64,000 nt of DNA. It comes from Carettochelys insculpta. Taxonomy: Eukaryota > Chordata > Testudines > Carettochelyidae. Position numbers and translations under genes: made by a program. The notes under the pieces are model-generated. The model saw only the letters and a program-made list of their open reading frames with translations, had not been told where the DNA came from and made no database searches. The DNA lies in NCBI RefSeq assembly GCF_033958435.1, contig NC_134145.1:40885501-40949500 (forward strand), written 5' to 3'. Shown here piece after piece: positions 40,821 to 54,282 of this stretch (positions are counted from its first letter, which is position 1; the number at the start of each line of letters is the position of its first letter).

Positions 40821-41886
40821 GAACATAAGAACATAAGAATGGCCATACTGGGTCAGACCAAAGGTCCATCAAGCCCAGCATCCCATCTGCCGACGGTGGC
40901 CAATGCCAGGTGCCCCAGAGAAGGAGAACAGAAGACAAGTGATTTATCTCCTGCCATCCATCTCCTGCCCTTGTTATGAAGGCTAGGGCACCATACTTTA
41001 TCCCTGGCTAATAGCCATTTATGGACCTGACCTGCAAAAATTTATCAAGCTCTTTTTTAAACCCTAATAGAGTCCTGGCCTTCACAGCCTCCTCGGGCAA
41101 GGAGTTCCACAGGTTGACTGTGCGCTGTGTGAAGAAAAATTTCTTTTTATTAGTTTTGAACCTACTACCCATCAATTTCATTTGGTGTCCCCTAGTTCTT
41201 GTATTATGGGAAAAGGTAAATAATTTTTCTATATTCACTTTCTCCACACCATTCATGATTTTATATACCTCTATCATATCGCCCCTCAATCGCCTCTTTT
41301 CCAAACTGAAAAGTCCCAGTCTCTCTAGCCTCTCCCCATATGGGACCCTTTCCAAGCCCCTAATCATCTTAGTCGCCCTTTTCTGAACCTTTTCTAATGC
41401 CAATATATCTTTTTTGAGGTGAGGAGACCACATCTGCACGCAGTACTCGAGATGTGGGCGTACCATAGTTTTATATAGGGGAAGTATGATATCTTTTGTC
41501 TTATTATCGATCCCTTTTTTAATAATTCCTAACATCCTATTTGCCTTACTAACTGCCGCTGCACACTGCGTGGATGTCTTCAGAGAACTATCCACTATAA
41601 CTCCAAGATCCCTTTCCTGATCTGTCGTAGCTAAATTTGACCCCATCATGTAGTACGTGTAATTTGGGTTATTTTTTCCAACATGCATTACCTTACACTT
41701 ACCCACATTAAATTTCATTTGCCATTTTGCTGCCCAATCACTCAGTTTGCTGAGATCTCCTTGTAGTTCTTCACAATCCCTTTTGCTTTTGACTGTCCTG
41801 AACAACTTGGTGTCATCTGCAAACTTTGCCACCTCACTGCTTACCTCATTTTCTAGATCATTGATGAACAAGTTGAACAAGTTGAA
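40821..41886 (-). mobile_element. CR1 LINE, 5'-truncated
   Basis: On the minus strand it ends with the CR1 tail (CAGTATGGCCATTCTTATG, octamers at 40821-40840). It starts within RT at [12 protein letters not shown]. The 5' edge shows a 9-bp tandem duplication of its own first bases (41869-41877 and 41878-41886). It is about 1.07 kb long and closely similar to the CR1 nested in H1. Confidence 0.94.
41008..41886 (-). pseudogene. CR1 ORF2 C-terminal fragment (RT 3' half)
   Basis: The frame is open from [14 protein letters not shown] through the catalytic FADDTKLF and the tail [19 protein letters not shown] to SINGY and a stop at 41008. Upstream codons back to 41928 are flanking DNA. Only the last RT blocks and C-terminal domain survive, so the product could not work alone. 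It serves as the reference that exposes the frameshift in the CR1 at 2525-4496. Confidence 0.9.
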
Positions 41887-44800
41887 CTCTGACTGTTCCA
41901 TAATGCTTTTGATGTGGTTGTATGACAAAATATATCAAGGTGCCTACTTCTACAGGCTAATCAGCAAACCTAAAAGTTGCTGAATCTTTTCTGTTGTAGG
42001 CATAACAAGAATTAGTACACTGAATGGCCTGATCCTATAATGCCAGCCTTCCTCTTTGGCTTCAAAAGTTAAACTGTGTTGAAAAGAACTGAAAGTACGT
42101 TGGGGTGGGATTTTCAAAAGGCCTTAGAATTGGCCACTGAAGTCAGTAGTAAAACTCTCATTGCATTCAGAGGAAGTGAAGATGGGCCACTACTGAGTTC
42201 TTGAAAATCCCTCCCTACGTTCTTTTCTGATATTACTTTTTTCCATATAATCAATTGCTGTAGTTGCAGGAGGGATAATGTTTGATCACCAGTAGAAGGG
42301 CACATAAGGGTCACAGTATTATAAACAACAGGAGATGTGGGCACCCCTATTAAAATATGGTCCATATTCTGAAAACTATTTTGTAGGGTTGTCTTAGCAG
42401 ATGGCAAAGTAACTTTTAACAGGCCTATTCAGCAGAATGAATATTGGGTGTGTATACAAAAAGAACTGTCCCGAGAGGAACTGATTTTGTCTCTTTCATA
42501 AACAGGTTTTTATATCTAAGACCTTGTCTACATGTTGAAGGAGTTTATTTGAGGATACATGAACACACGAGGGAACTTTTAGTGAATGACACCAGGGTCT
42601 ACATGGGCTAAGTTGGTGTGTGACACGCTAGTGTGGATTAGAACATACACCGCTGTAATGAGTGCTTAAGTACCCTATAAACAAACCCTAAAAATTTATC
42701 TTTATGGCACTACTCTAACCAACACGGATACAGGTATGAAATGAAGATGAAAAGAGGTCATCCTTCACCTACACTAAAGGCCAACATAAACAGTGGACAT
42801 TTTAAATTTGTCTAAATGTTGGTCAGCAAGTGGTAAACAGTAGCATTTAGCTGGATAATACTGTAATCAGAAGACCTCAAGTAGAAAGTGGGAACCTGGA
42901 TTAAACTTTTTTTCTTCAACAGTGTTTACTCTTAATTTTAAATAAAGTTCATGTATTTGTTTTCTTCTTTTTTAGAATTAATGTAATCCAAGTCAACTTA
43001 GTTTCTTTGTCAGAACCTAACTTTATTAATAGACTTTTCTAATATATACAGAAATTGGGTTAGCAAAATATCCAACAGTCAAATATTGAAAAAGTTGTAT
43101 CATTCATTCAGAAATGGTAAATCAATGTCCCTAATTATATCCTACTTTGGCCTTAAAACACTTTTACTGTATAATTATTAAAGACCAGCTTTTCCAATAC
43201 ATCCACAGTTGAGTTCAGATTTTTGGGAACGTTTAGTGCAATTGTGTAACTTAGGGACAATGGTGTTTATTTTTTTAAAGGAGCTCTGCTTCCAAAGTAT
43301 CTAGGCCTCTTGAAAACAGGGGAACTAGATGTAAATTACTAAACATGAGTATATACAAAATGCATTGTCCTGTATTCTAGACTAAGCCAAACCCTGTCTG
43401 AAACCACTTTTTGATTCTATCATACAGCCTGCAGATAATCAGATGGGCAGGATCCTAAAAGAAGAGCTATTTACTGATTGACTAAGAAGGCAGGGTTGAA
43501 GGTATGGGCAAACCCCAGTATTCAGCATGAAGTTTCAAAGACCCACCCCTGAACTATAACATCCCAGAAGGAACAACACATTTACATTTTGCTCACTTTT
43601 TTGTCCACCACATTCTGATTTCATTTATATTTAATCTCCTGTTCTATACTGCCAAATGCAAATGAATGCTGGAATAAATTTATTTAACAAAATTAAATGC
43701 TGAAAATAGGCTAAAAAGGAAGAATACATCTGGTGGTATTAGTCATGCTATGAGTCCTAATATTTAATTTTATTATACACTATGATACATTTTATATTAC
43801 AGATTATTTGCTATTCACTAGAAGAAATATTACAAAATATTTTGACCCATCTGTTTTTTGTTTTATATAAGCATCAAAGTAGGTGCAATAGAATAGTAGG
43901 TTTAAGAATTCTAAATTATGTTTGCTCATCTGTTCCAAGTCCTAAGAATCCAATAACTAGCAACAAGGCCAAACATAAACTAAATATCTTGGAATGATGC
44001 TAAAAAAGGAGTTGATTCAGTAGGTTGATCAAAAACATTCCTGACACTGGTTCAGTTTCCTAATCATATATACCAAAGTGATGAGATTGAAAGAATGTAC
44101 TAATTATTTGTGTATCAGTATATTGGTAGAAAATGTGAGGTGTCTTGTGAAAAAAGTATATGCAGTAACTAGAAACTAAAGCTTCCTTTTTTGCTTATAA
44201 CAACTGAATTAACAACTGAATTAACTAACTGGCTATCTCTATTTTCACAGCTGATGTTTGACATTTTCTGATCTTGATTTTAAGTTATATTGTTTAATTT
44301 CTGGCTTAAGGATTTCTTTGAAAATGGCCTTATTGTAGAATTGTAGAAGATATGCAGTTGTGCTATCAATGGTAATTAGCTTATGATGGATAGAAAGTCA
44401 AATAAATATATTCCACAGAAACATGGTAGGTCTTTAGCATGAATGTCTTCTCTGCCTGGAGAGAAAAATAACATAGAAAATAAGTTGTAAGCAGATGGTG
44501 GTGGGTATGCTTTTAAACAGAGGCATGAAGTGCATACAGATTTCTTCTGTGAGACTCAACATTTACAAAATACTGTCTCTGAAACTTTTTTTTTGCTGTA
44601 AGCATTTTTGTTTAACAACAACAAAAAACAAACTTAATGGCGTGTCAGAATTTTTTTTGTCAGTGTTAAAATGACTCCTTGGAGATTCGAGGAAATTTAT
44701 TCACAATAAATTAGAGGTGCCCAAACTGCCTGCCAGACTGTCTGCTGCAAAGCTTACAAATGTCTTATTGTCTTGTATGTGCAAAGTCTGCCAATAAAAG

Positions 44801-47325
44801 TGGGCTTGATTCTACAATCAGTAAAATATTGTGCTCCTCCTGTATATGGCTGTTTTCATAGTGTGTGTGGGGCGGGGGAGGTGTAGTCTTATAAAGAGGG
44901 GAAATTAGATCTGACTACATCACAGAGGCAGTCAGAGTGCTGGAGCTTAAGTCAGGTCTATTTTCACAGGAAGGCCTGTTCAGAGCCATTGTGACTGTTT
45001 TTTACTGGTAATTGTCTTACAAAGCTGTCCCAGTGGTGGTGAAAACCAGAACCCAGGGTGTTTAAATGACCGAAGATGACCCAGCTAGCAAACTCCAAGT
45101 AGTGCTAAAGGCTGACTGGGATGAAAGGGCATGGCATTGTCCAGATGGGGCTGCGACTGGCTACCCTGACCTTTCTGCCTGAGGACCCACGCCTTCAGGG
45201 AGCACTGAGTGACACCCCTCTCTCCACACACACACACTCTTGCCCAGGGACACAACAATTCTGTCAGCCACCCAGGAGTTGGGTCAGTGGTACAAATATA
45301 ATCTTATGTAAACATTCAGTTTCCATGCACAAAATTGGCTTATTTTGTGTCATGTAAAAATTAGCAATTATAGGAGACCGAGGACGCATAGAAGAGAGCA
45401 TCAATGTGTTGCTATCTCTTCTGGATATTCACATGGCCTTTCGGTCTTGGAAAAATGATGGATAAACAGAAAATGAGAGCTGCTTTTCCTCCTCAGTCTG
45501 GGCAGCAGCAGTGTAGGAATTCCATCTCAACCCGCTAATGTGCCTCCATCCTTATCTGTAAGTGTTTGCAGTGAGAGGTCTGTAAGAATAGAAACTGAGC
45601 ATAGTTAATAAGAACGACAATAGGCCAAAAGTACGGTGGTGGCCTCCTGTGCTATGCATGTTCCTATACTAGGAACCAGATTGAAATCAGTTTTTCAGAG
45701 CTGTCATGGAGCTAACACCTATTTGGACCAGATCCAATGCCCACTGAAGTCAAAGTCTCTCCATAGGCTATATTTCAAGGGAGCTTATCCCTCTAAATGA
45801 GGGCCACATTCAGACCAGAAGTTTGGAAATAAAGAGTTTCCTATTTACCAGTGTCTCACAATGTACAATTACCTTGGCTACTTATATTTGATTTGCGTGT
45901 TTCTAACTATCTATAATGATTTTTCTCAAATTCTTGATGAGCTTCCTAATGGTTCCTCCTTACATAGGCAAGTATCTGGTTCATTTTATAATCTCAGGTG
46001 TACAAGTGAACTGAACTAAAAATACAGACCATCTGATTTAATGCACTTGCATTTCCAACTGTTTCTGGACTGAAGACTTATAGGTTATTGGTGATGCCCA
46101 TTGTGCACAGAGCATTCAAATCCTATGTTAAAACCTCTGCAGTTCATTTGATTCAGGCTCCCAAGAGAGCTTGTAATTTTTAAAAATCAAAGAAACAATG
46201 TTCTTATCTCAACAAGCTCGAACTGTGGTCATCTCTTCCTTGCACTGTGGTCTGATGGTCTAACTGTTGCAGTAATACCACACAACCTTCTAATTAAATA
46301 ATTTATCTACTTGAAGAAATAAGAATCTGTCATATACAATGGTGTGGTAAGGGCTTCCCCTATTAAGGTTGTCTGTGGAACTCTCTTTAAAGGCCATTCT
46401 GGAGTGAAAGGGCTACAAGCATGAGTTAATACATCCTGTTCCTTTGCACTGCTTTCTCTTGCATGTTTGAGAAAGAAGAGAATCTAGAGACGGCCAGTGA
46501 GTGCCCAGCCCATCACTTCTCTTCCAACTCTGTAGAGCTGGAACAACATGGACCACATTCAAAGGGACTTCTGCTGAGTCTGGGAGAAGGAGAACATTGA
46601 GAAGAAGCAGATTTCTCTTCCCTGCCCCCACAGCCCCCCCTTCATATAGGTGTAGACATCTATCCATGGAAGCACAAAGATAGAAAAATTGAAACCACAT
46701 TCTATCAAATGGATAATGAACTGCACAGGCACTTGTAATAATGCACTACTTCCCTCATCCATACAGTCATTGCCCAACATGATTTTGAGGCAAGAGCCTG
46801 GCTTGTTTCACATTACAGCTCAAGCTGCCCTTCAAGGACAGGTTCAGTTTGTTTTTAATTGGACATTATTGACCTTATTAATTTTCAGAGTGAATGAGAT
46901 CAAAGTAGTGTACAATATGTCCTTCTGCAGTCATAATGCACGTAGGGTAATTGCCAACAGTGCTCAATAGCTCTGAAAATTGATATCCAAATGCAAGTAG
47001 AAAAATCCTGTTAATTTATAAATAAAATTATGTATTCTCTAAGTCACAGAGGTGAGTTGGACAGTCAACACCTTTCCCAGTGTCGTCCAAAGATTAGCAT
47101 AGAGAATTGGCAATTAAGAGGCCTGGGTTCTGTCCTCAACTCTGCTACTGACTGGTTGTGATACCATGAGTAACTTACCTAGGTTCAGAGTCTACTGCTC
47201 TCTCACCAACAAAAGTTGCTCCAGTAAGACATCCCCTCACCCACCTTGTCAAATCTATATTTAGGTGAACTAGTAACTTACCTGATTTGCATCCACAGAT
47301 CCTAGTGAAGCCAAATTAGGAACTT
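41887..47325. other. Long intergenic AT-rich region
   Basis: No host exon is convincing. A weak repeat-like segment at about 42522-42660 (ACCTTGTCTACATG, GGTCTACATGGGC) may be a decayed MITE, and a MIR-like remnant is listed separately. Short frames here have no recognisable family. Confidence 0.55.
47085..47205 (+). mobile_element. MIR-like SINE remnant
   Basis: The string GGCCTGGGTTCTGTCCTCAA, followed by CTCTGCTACTGACTGG and a decayed GTGATACCATGAGTAACTTA, follows the MIR core (GACCTGGGTTC ... CTCTGCCACTGAC ... GTGACCTTGGGCAAGTCA). It is old and degraded. Confidence 0.6.
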
Positions 47326-47525
47326 CTGGGGCCTGGTTTACAGTTGAAAAATCTACACCTCTCTGTGGCATAGTTAAGATGATGTAACTCCTCTCGCACC
47401 ATTGAGGCAGCACTAAAATGATGGAACAATTCAGTCGACCTAGCAACAACTGCTTCTAGAGGTGGATTAACTATGTCAATGCTAGAACACCTCCCATCAG
47501 CTTATATGGTGTCTACACTGAAATG
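47326..47525. mobile_element. Decayed MITE, GTCGACCTAG-type
   Basis: The left edge GGGGCCTGGTTTACAGTTGA and right edge ATGGTGTCTACACTGAAATG are loosely inverted, with an internal CAGTCGACCTAGCAAC motif seen in turtle MITEs. There is no clear duplication. Confidence 0.4.
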
Positions 47526-47879
47526 TTACCATTTTAAGTACAGACTTGCTCTGAAAATCAGTTCTCTTACTAGATAACTCAGTATAGATCTAATTACTTT
47601 CTAAGCACTTTGCCTTAGTTTTCTTTCATAGAAAATATTATGGAGATTTGTTTTTGAAAAATTATTTGAGATCAACAGGCCCAAAATAAGAGAGAAGCAT
47701 TGCTATTCAAATTATTTTTATCTGTCTGAAGCTACAGTTCCCAGGCTTCTCCTCAAAGTTCTGTCCCAGTCTTCACACATCATAACACACACATCATAAC
47801 ATCTAGGTCCTTTCCCCACTGTGCTAAGGTACTACTCTGCACATGGGCAGCAGATAATAGAGTCAAGGGAAGGCACTGC

Positions 47880-48600
47880 CTTCCTCAAAAGATCAAAGTG
47901 ACCCCATCCACCATGCTGAGGCTGACTGGAGAGGCTAGGGCCCCGGCTGCCATGTGGCTACATGGTTGGCCAGCTGGAAAGGCTAAGGTGTCTGGGGTGA
48001 TGCAGCTGCCCGGCTGCTGCAGTAGGGGAGGTTAAAGCTACAGCCCTGTGGCTGCCAGCTACTGCCAAGCCAAGGCCAGGGCCAGGCAGACTCCTGGCTG
48101 CTACTGGGGCCAGGGCAGCATGGCTGCCCCAGGAGCCTGAGCCAAGGCCATGTGGCTGCCTCACTGAGGCTGGGCCAGGGCCAGGTTTAGGGCCGGGGCC
48201 ATACATCTGCCCAGCTGAAGCCAAGCTGGGGCCAGGGCCACCACTGTTGCCAGGATCATGCAACTGCTGCCAGGATCACAGTTCTGTGGATGACCAGCTG
48301 AGGCCAGGTTTGGGGCATCCCTGCTGAGACAAAGGCTGGGGCCAGAGTTACCTGACTTTTCCCAGGACTGGCACTGCCCAGCTTGTCCTGGGCCACAGGA
48401 ACAGTGAGTAGGTAGGGTTGCCCTGCCGCTGAGGTGGGGGAAATGTGGTAATCTTGGGATGGGGGAGCAGGAGGAGAGCCAGTGGCCACAATAGGGGCTC
48501 GGCCCTGGTGGGCATGGAAGGGGCAGAGCTGGGGCTTGCCTCCCCAAGCCCAGCCTTCACCCACTGCCCACAACTCTACGTGAGTAAAGGTGTCTGACCT
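47880..48600. repeat. GC-rich low-complexity tract
   Basis: Imperfect repetition of GGCCAGG, GGCTGCC and GGGGCCAGGGCC units. Frames on both strands are compositional and not genes. Confidence 0.55.
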
Positions 48601-50007
48601 CCAATGTATTTCTAGACCCACTGCAAGTTTGTGCATTAAGTGATTAGATCTGATTAACTTTTTCACAATACTGAGTGACAGAGTATATGTTAAACTAACA
48701 GTTGCCATGAATTTCAATGCAAGATGAAATGGGCCTTACAAGAAAACACTTACACAGTGTATACATTATCAAAGGGGAGAGACTGCCAAAACAATTATGG
48801 ATTTCATCATGTATTAAAGCCTGCCTTAATAATTATGCTGAGAAAGTTCTTTATTCTTTCTATGTGCTGTTGCTCAAACAGGCCTTGGCACTAACACTAA
48901 TTTCTCCTAGTAGGCTTTGCTGTAGTTTTAATTCCATTTCTGAAACTATCAAGATTTTTATGGATAATTAAAGATGTCAAAATGTTTTAGTTTAGTTTGA
49001 TAATGTTTCAAGATCCATTCCCACTCTTTGAAATATATTCTCAAAAAAGCTAGTAATTTTTTCACTGTTTCAGTCACTTAATTAAAAAGAACCTGACCAC
49101 TTTTGAGTCTGAAAAATGGGACCAAATTCCAGTGATGCTATGGTCTTCAGTGGAGTTACTCCAGACTTTCACCAGTGTCAAAAAGAGAAGAATCTGGCCA
49201 CTGGCATTTGAATGATAATCTGACTAATATCAAAGAGCATTACATCAAAACCTTTTTACCCTGCTCAGAAAAAGAGAACATTTTATTTCATTTCTTTTGT
49301 TTCATATTTATTTATTTCATTGTATTTATTATAGGATGTTCTGAAGTGTACATCTTTTGCCACTGTTATAGTTTTCATTTATTAAAAAAAGAGGTTGAAC
49401 TTCCTGTATAGACCTTTCAGTTATTTTGAGGCAGAACCAAAACACACTGGAGTCAATGGAAAAACTAATCTTGACATCAGTAAGCTTTGGATCAGCTCTC
49501 TTCTGAATAACTCTCTCAGATGTATTGTATGTTAATATTCTACCCTGTTAATATAAACAACATGCATTTGATATGATCTGTTAAAGTTATGGGCTTCTGT
49601 GAATGGGGAATAACTCATTAATTCAGTGAAGTTACAACATTGTAAACTAGGTCATATTCAGGTCTCACATTGTTCCGTGTATGTAAATAAACATTGCAGA
49701 AGTTATATTTTGCAAAGCAAGACTGATAAACCTTCACCTTTCTATTTATCAGGCACCAATGAACTTATAATTATCTTGCAATGAATTGTGTAAGTCACTC
49801 ATTTTATATTTAGTGTTTTCTTAATTAAACACCACATGCAACCTCACAAAAGATTGACCACTGATAATGTACAATAGTTAAACATGACTGTGACAACTAT
49901 AAGATAATGTTGATCTCTGGAAACTGTCTTTTGATATAGAAAACGTTTAATTTTTTATAGTTATAAATGAGGCAGATTCACATTCTCAATGATAATTGAT
50001 AAATCAT
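48601..50007. other. Intergenic AT-rich region
   Basis: Nothing coding or clearly repetitive was recognised. Confidence 0.55.
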
Positions 50008-50312
50008 GGATGGGGAATCTACAGCCTACAGGCCATATCTGGCCCATGGCTTACTTTGATCTGTCCTGTGCTGAGGTTCAGGGCTTCCCCCACAAGGGGA
50101 TAAGCGAGTACTCACACTCCAGCTCTAGCCGTACAGCAAGTCTCTAAGCTTTAGCGCCCCTTGTGGGGCTGGAGTACAAGCATAAGCTTGTCCTGCTACA
50201 GAGTGAAGCCTTGACCCTCAGCATCCTGCCTTCGCCTTGAGCTCCAGCACCTTGAGTTGTGTGGGGGGAGGGGGAGCATCCCACTGATTTCTCTGGGTCT
50301 GCGGCCCCTGAC
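50008..50312. mobile_element. hAT-like MITE
   Basis: The left edge GGGGAATCTACAGCCTACAG followed by GCCATATCTGGCCC, and the right edge GGGTCTGCGGCCCCTG, are inverted relatives of the CAGGGG-TCTGCGGCC type. The interior has CCACAAGGGG and CCCTTGTGGGG in inverted order. An AAAC-rich run follows (50316-50342). No 8-bp duplication is seen. Confidence 0.55.
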
Positions 50313-50375
50313 AAAGAAAAAACAAAAACAAACAAACAAACGAGAAAACAGTTCCCGAAAGTTGATTTATATATA

Positions 50376-50724
50376 CAGTAAGGTCTCGATATTCACAAAC
50401 CTAAGGTTTGCAAATTCAATTATTCGCAAGCATTCATAAGTGGCTGCTTACCTGGGGCTCTGGGGCATGGAGCGCTGGTAGCCACTGCTCCCCCTGGGGC
50501 TCTGGGCAGGAGGGCCAGCAGCCACTGTTTCCCCTGGAGTCCCAGGCAAGGAGCACCAGCAGCCACTGCTTCCCCTGGGGCCCTCGACAAGGGGCACCAG
50601 CAGCTGTCACTTCCCCTGGGGCCCCAGACAGGGAGTGCCAGCTGCCGGGGCTCCCATATTCGCAATATTCAACATTTACAAGGGTTCTCAACATGGAACC
50701 CTCATGAATGTTGAGACCCTACTG
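50376..50724. mobile_element. pogo/Tigger-like MITE with TA duplication
   Basis: The termini CAGTAAGGTCTCGATATTC and GAATGTTGAGACCCTACTG are inverted repeats of each other. TA flanks both sides (50374-50375, 50725-50726). The 349-bp interior is GC-rich with three to four imperfect copies of a CCCTGGGG...CAGCAGCCACTG unit of about 57 bp. Confidence 0.78.
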
Positions 50725-50726
50725 TA

Positions 50727-51277
50727 TTCATTAAAATGAAATTGCCTTTGAGAAAGACCACTTTTAGTTCTAGACTTCGACAAAGAATATATCACTTTTT
50801 TCTATAAATAAGACTGGTATGAATATAGTGGGTTATTTGACATGGTATTATTGAAGTTACAGATCCAGTGACTCAATATTAAGTTACTTGTGCATTTATA
50901 ATATGAGGTGTTATGGATGAGGTGCTATATATGCTTTTGTCATTCTCTGTACCACTTGCTCAGTCTTGGACTGAGTGGTTGATCACGGATCTCCTCTTCT
51001 GTGATGCTGTTGGTGAGTGACTAATCTTTGATCAGCACAGCCAATTAGAGATGTCACATGAAAACCTGTCAACTACTGGCACTGCACAGTCTTTTCAGAT
51101 CCTACACTTTTCCTGTAGTGCCTGGATATGCTTACTCTCTCAAAGCAATTAAGAGCACGGGCAATGGCTTAATACCAGAATAATCTGTCCTGAACTAAAT
51201 CACTGGGAGATATGCTGCATGACTTCATGTTGGTCTTTAAGATGTCTTTATAGTGCTTGTACTGGCCACCAATAGAA
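50727..51277. other. Intergenic spacer
   Basis: AT-rich DNA; no gene or clear repeat was recognised. Confidence 0.5.
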
Positions 51278-51390
51278 ACACAGAGCTGGAAGGGACCTCA
51301 AGAGGTCATTGAGTCCAGCCCACTATCCCAAGCAGGATCAATCCCAACTAAATCATCCCAGCCATGATTATGTCAAGCCAGGACTTAAAA
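51278..51390 (-). mobile_element. CR1-like 3'-end fragment
   Basis: CAGAGCTGGAAGGGACCTC, followed by AGAGGTCATTGAGTCCAG and CCAGGACTTAAAA, matches the 3' region of amniote CR1 elements read on the minus strand. About 110 bp; no coding part. Confidence 0.65.
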
Positions 51391-52760
51391 CAGAGTGCTT
51401 TCCATGAGCAAGCTGGCCACAGAACACCATCTTTGATATCCATGTATCATCCATCCTCATAACATGCCCAGTCCAGTGAAACTGTTTGTTCATAAGCATT
51501 ACTTCCAAGCCCATGACACCACACAGCTTAAAAACCTCCGTGTTAGGAATTTTGTCCCACCAATTCATGTGGACTATCTTCCTCAGACAGAGCATATGGA
51601 ACTGATCAAGTTTCAAAACATGGTGGTGATATGTTGTTCATGACTCCAAGCCATACAGCAGGATATTCAAGACAACTGCCTGATAAACTGCTACCTTGCT
51701 ATGGAGTTTAATACCATGGTCATTCCATAAGCATATGGTCAATCTTCCAAAGGCAGTGCTGGCTTTGGCTAATCTGGCTGATATATCATGATCCACATTT
51801 ATACTAGAGGATGGTACACTCCTGAGATAGCAGAACTTGTCCTCACCCTTCAGGACAGTACCAGCAGCAGTAATCACTGGAGTGCTGGGCTGAGGCATAA
51901 CTTATATCTTCTTGAGGCTCATTGTGAGTCTAAAACAATGAGCATAAACAACAAAGCAATCAAAAAGCTCCTGTGCATCCTTCAGTGAAAGAGCCAACAA
52001 TGCACAGTCATCAGCAGACAGAAGGTCACAGATAGTTGTAATAACCATTGTAGTGCGAGCCTGAAGTCTTCGGGGATTGAAAATACTGTCAACTGTTCAG
52101 ATGTGAATAGGTATACCCAACCGGCAGTACTTAAAAGCAACTAACAGCATCATTGAAAAGTAGATGTCGAACAGCAGAGGAGCAAGGACACACCCTTGCT
52201 TTGTACCACTTGATATTACAAAAGGCACTGATGTTTCTCCCTTGTTGAGGACACAACCAAGCATGCCATCATGAAAATACTGAACATTGGTGATAAATTT
52301 TTCAAGACAGCCAATTTGCTCAAGTGTTTTCCTGAGCCCATTTCCGTTTACTGTGTCTAATGCCTTGGTCAAGTTGATGAAAATCACATAGAGGTCCTGA
52401 TGTTGCTGCCTATGTTTCTCTTGTATCTGCCTGGCAGTAAATATCACGTCAGCAGTGCCTCTACCATCATGAAATGCACACTGGCTTGCAGGAATAATGC
52501 CATTTTTGAACACATGTAGTGAAAGCCAGTTGTAAAGGATGCAGATCAGGAACTTATCAGTTATAGAGAGAAGAGAGATGTCCTAGCGGTCATCACAACA
52601 TGCACAGTCACCTTTTCTTTGGTATATGTGTAAATCAGGGCGTTTTTGAAGTCCTGGGGCACGAGCGCCTTCTCCCAAAAGGTGCTAAATAAACTGGTGA
52701 GATGGTGTATCAGCTGGCCACCAGCAGCTTTATAAATTTCTGATGGAATTGCATAACTGC
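51390..52760 (-). pseudogene. Degraded APE-type LINE, reverse transcriptase part
   Basis: Minus-strand pieces include SQCAFHDGRGTADVIFTARQ, FINLTKALDTVNGNGLRK, SGTKQGCVLAPLLFDIYFS, RLAKASTAFGRLTICLWND and LNILLYGLES, then CLRKIVHMNWWDKIPNTEVF and HWTGHVMRMDD. These are the RT core and C-terminal blocks of the same broad class as LINE-A but a different, older family. Frames are broken in at least three places, and the FADD region is decayed near 52000. It has no activity. Confidence 0.82.
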
Positions 52761-53598
52761 CAAAGTAGCATGGTGAGCAGTGACAAATATTTTAATGAAT
52801 GATAGACAAAAACTACTGCAGTGTATGCCTATAATAAATGACTGACTCTATAATAGTTTAAAATGTTGTACTGTAGGAAAGTAATAACAGTAACATCGAC
52901 ATTGAAATGTTATATTGTCACTTTAAAAGTTAGTAATAGCTTGCATTTAACTAATTTTGAGACAAGATTTTGCTATTGACAAATACTGCAGTCGGTTAAA
53001 CTATCCATGGCACTTCCAGGAAAGTAGACTGAAGTTTATTTATTTATATCTTTCCTGAAGAGGGATAATATGTGGATTTGCAATTGATCTGATGTTGTTT
53101 TAAGAGGCTTGGAACTAACATAATTGCACTCTGGGTCTACTGTGCCCTGAGATTTATTTAAGTATTCCCTGAATTTTGGTAGTTACAGTCATATCCTCCC
53201 CATATGTTTTCCTTTTGTTGCTAACAGAGCTCAGAATGACTGACTTCTTTCTATTTAGTTCATAAACCCTCATATTAGATGTTAGCAAGCATATGAAGGC
53301 TTTGGAATGGCTAGTAATGACTGGTACAAGCCCATCTGAGAGGTGGAGGAAGCACACTAGGAATCACTCTATTTGAAGTTCTCCCTTTTAAAAGCAAACA
53401 TCTTGGTATCAAATCATAACACCCTCCCCTCCAAGGCCATAACATTGACATTATATTTGAGGCATCATAGAAGGAATCTTTGCTCTTGCCGCCATCCCTC
53501 CTCCAAGGACACTCCATCCTTACATCTGGAGTGGTCTGTGAAGTCCCTTGCATTTCCTCTTCCCCACCAAATTCAGAAGAAGGACAATATGACACATG
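52761..53598. other. Intergenic spacer
   Basis: No gene was recognised. It ends with ATG (53596-53598), the duplication of the next MITE. Confidence 0.55.
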
Positions 53599-54279
53599 GG
53601 CTACGTCTACACGTGAAGCCAACATCGAAATAGGCTATTTCGATGAATAGGGTCTACACGTCCTCCAGGGCTGGCAACGTCGATGTTCAACTTTGACGTT
53701 GCGCGGCACCACATCGAAATAGGCGCTGCGAGGGTACGTCTACACGCCAAAGTAGCACACATCGAAATAAGGGTGCCAGGCACAGCTGCAGACAGGGTCA
53801 CAGGGCGGACTAAACAGCAAGCCGCTCCCTTAAAGGGCCCCTCCCAGACACAGTTGCACTAAACAACACAAGATCCACAGAGCCGACAACTGGTTGCAGA
53901 CCCTGTGCCTGCAGCATGGATCCCCAGCTGACGCAGCAGCAGCCAGAAGCCCTGGGCTAAGGGCTGCTGCCCACGGTGACCATAGAGCCCCGCAGGGGCT
54001 GGAGAGAGAGCATCTCTCAACCCCCCAGCTGATGGCCGCCATGAAGGACCCGGCAATTTTGACGTTGCGGGACGCGGATCGTCTACACGGTCCCTACTTC
54101 AATGTTGAACGTCGAAGTAGGGCGCTATTCCGATCCCCTCATGAGGTTAGCGACTTCGACGTCTCGCCGCCTAACGTCGAAGTTAACTTCGAAATAGCGC
54201 CCGACGCGTGTAGCCGCGACGGGCGCTATTTCGAAGTTAGTGCCGCTACTTCGAAGTAGCGTGCACGTGTAGACACAGC
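53599..54279 (+). mobile_element. Harbinger internal-deletion MITE (M3)
   Basis: It starts GGCTACGTCTACACGTGA and ends GCACGTGTAGACACAGC, with ATG at 53596-53598 and 54280-54282. It has the same organisation as M1 and M2 (transposase-side end joined to SANT-side end near 53940) but is somewhat more diverged and lacks one stretch near the left end. Confidence 0.92.
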
Positions 54280-54282
54280 ATG

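Noticed and set aside
46413..46780. Short host-gene exon candidates
   Set aside because: Frames of 73-95 codons on opposite strands have no recognisable family or paired splice sites.
48161..48717. Minus-strand proline-rich frames of 128-153 codons
   Set aside because: They sit in a GC-rich low-complexity tract; residue composition follows the repeat and no domain is visible.
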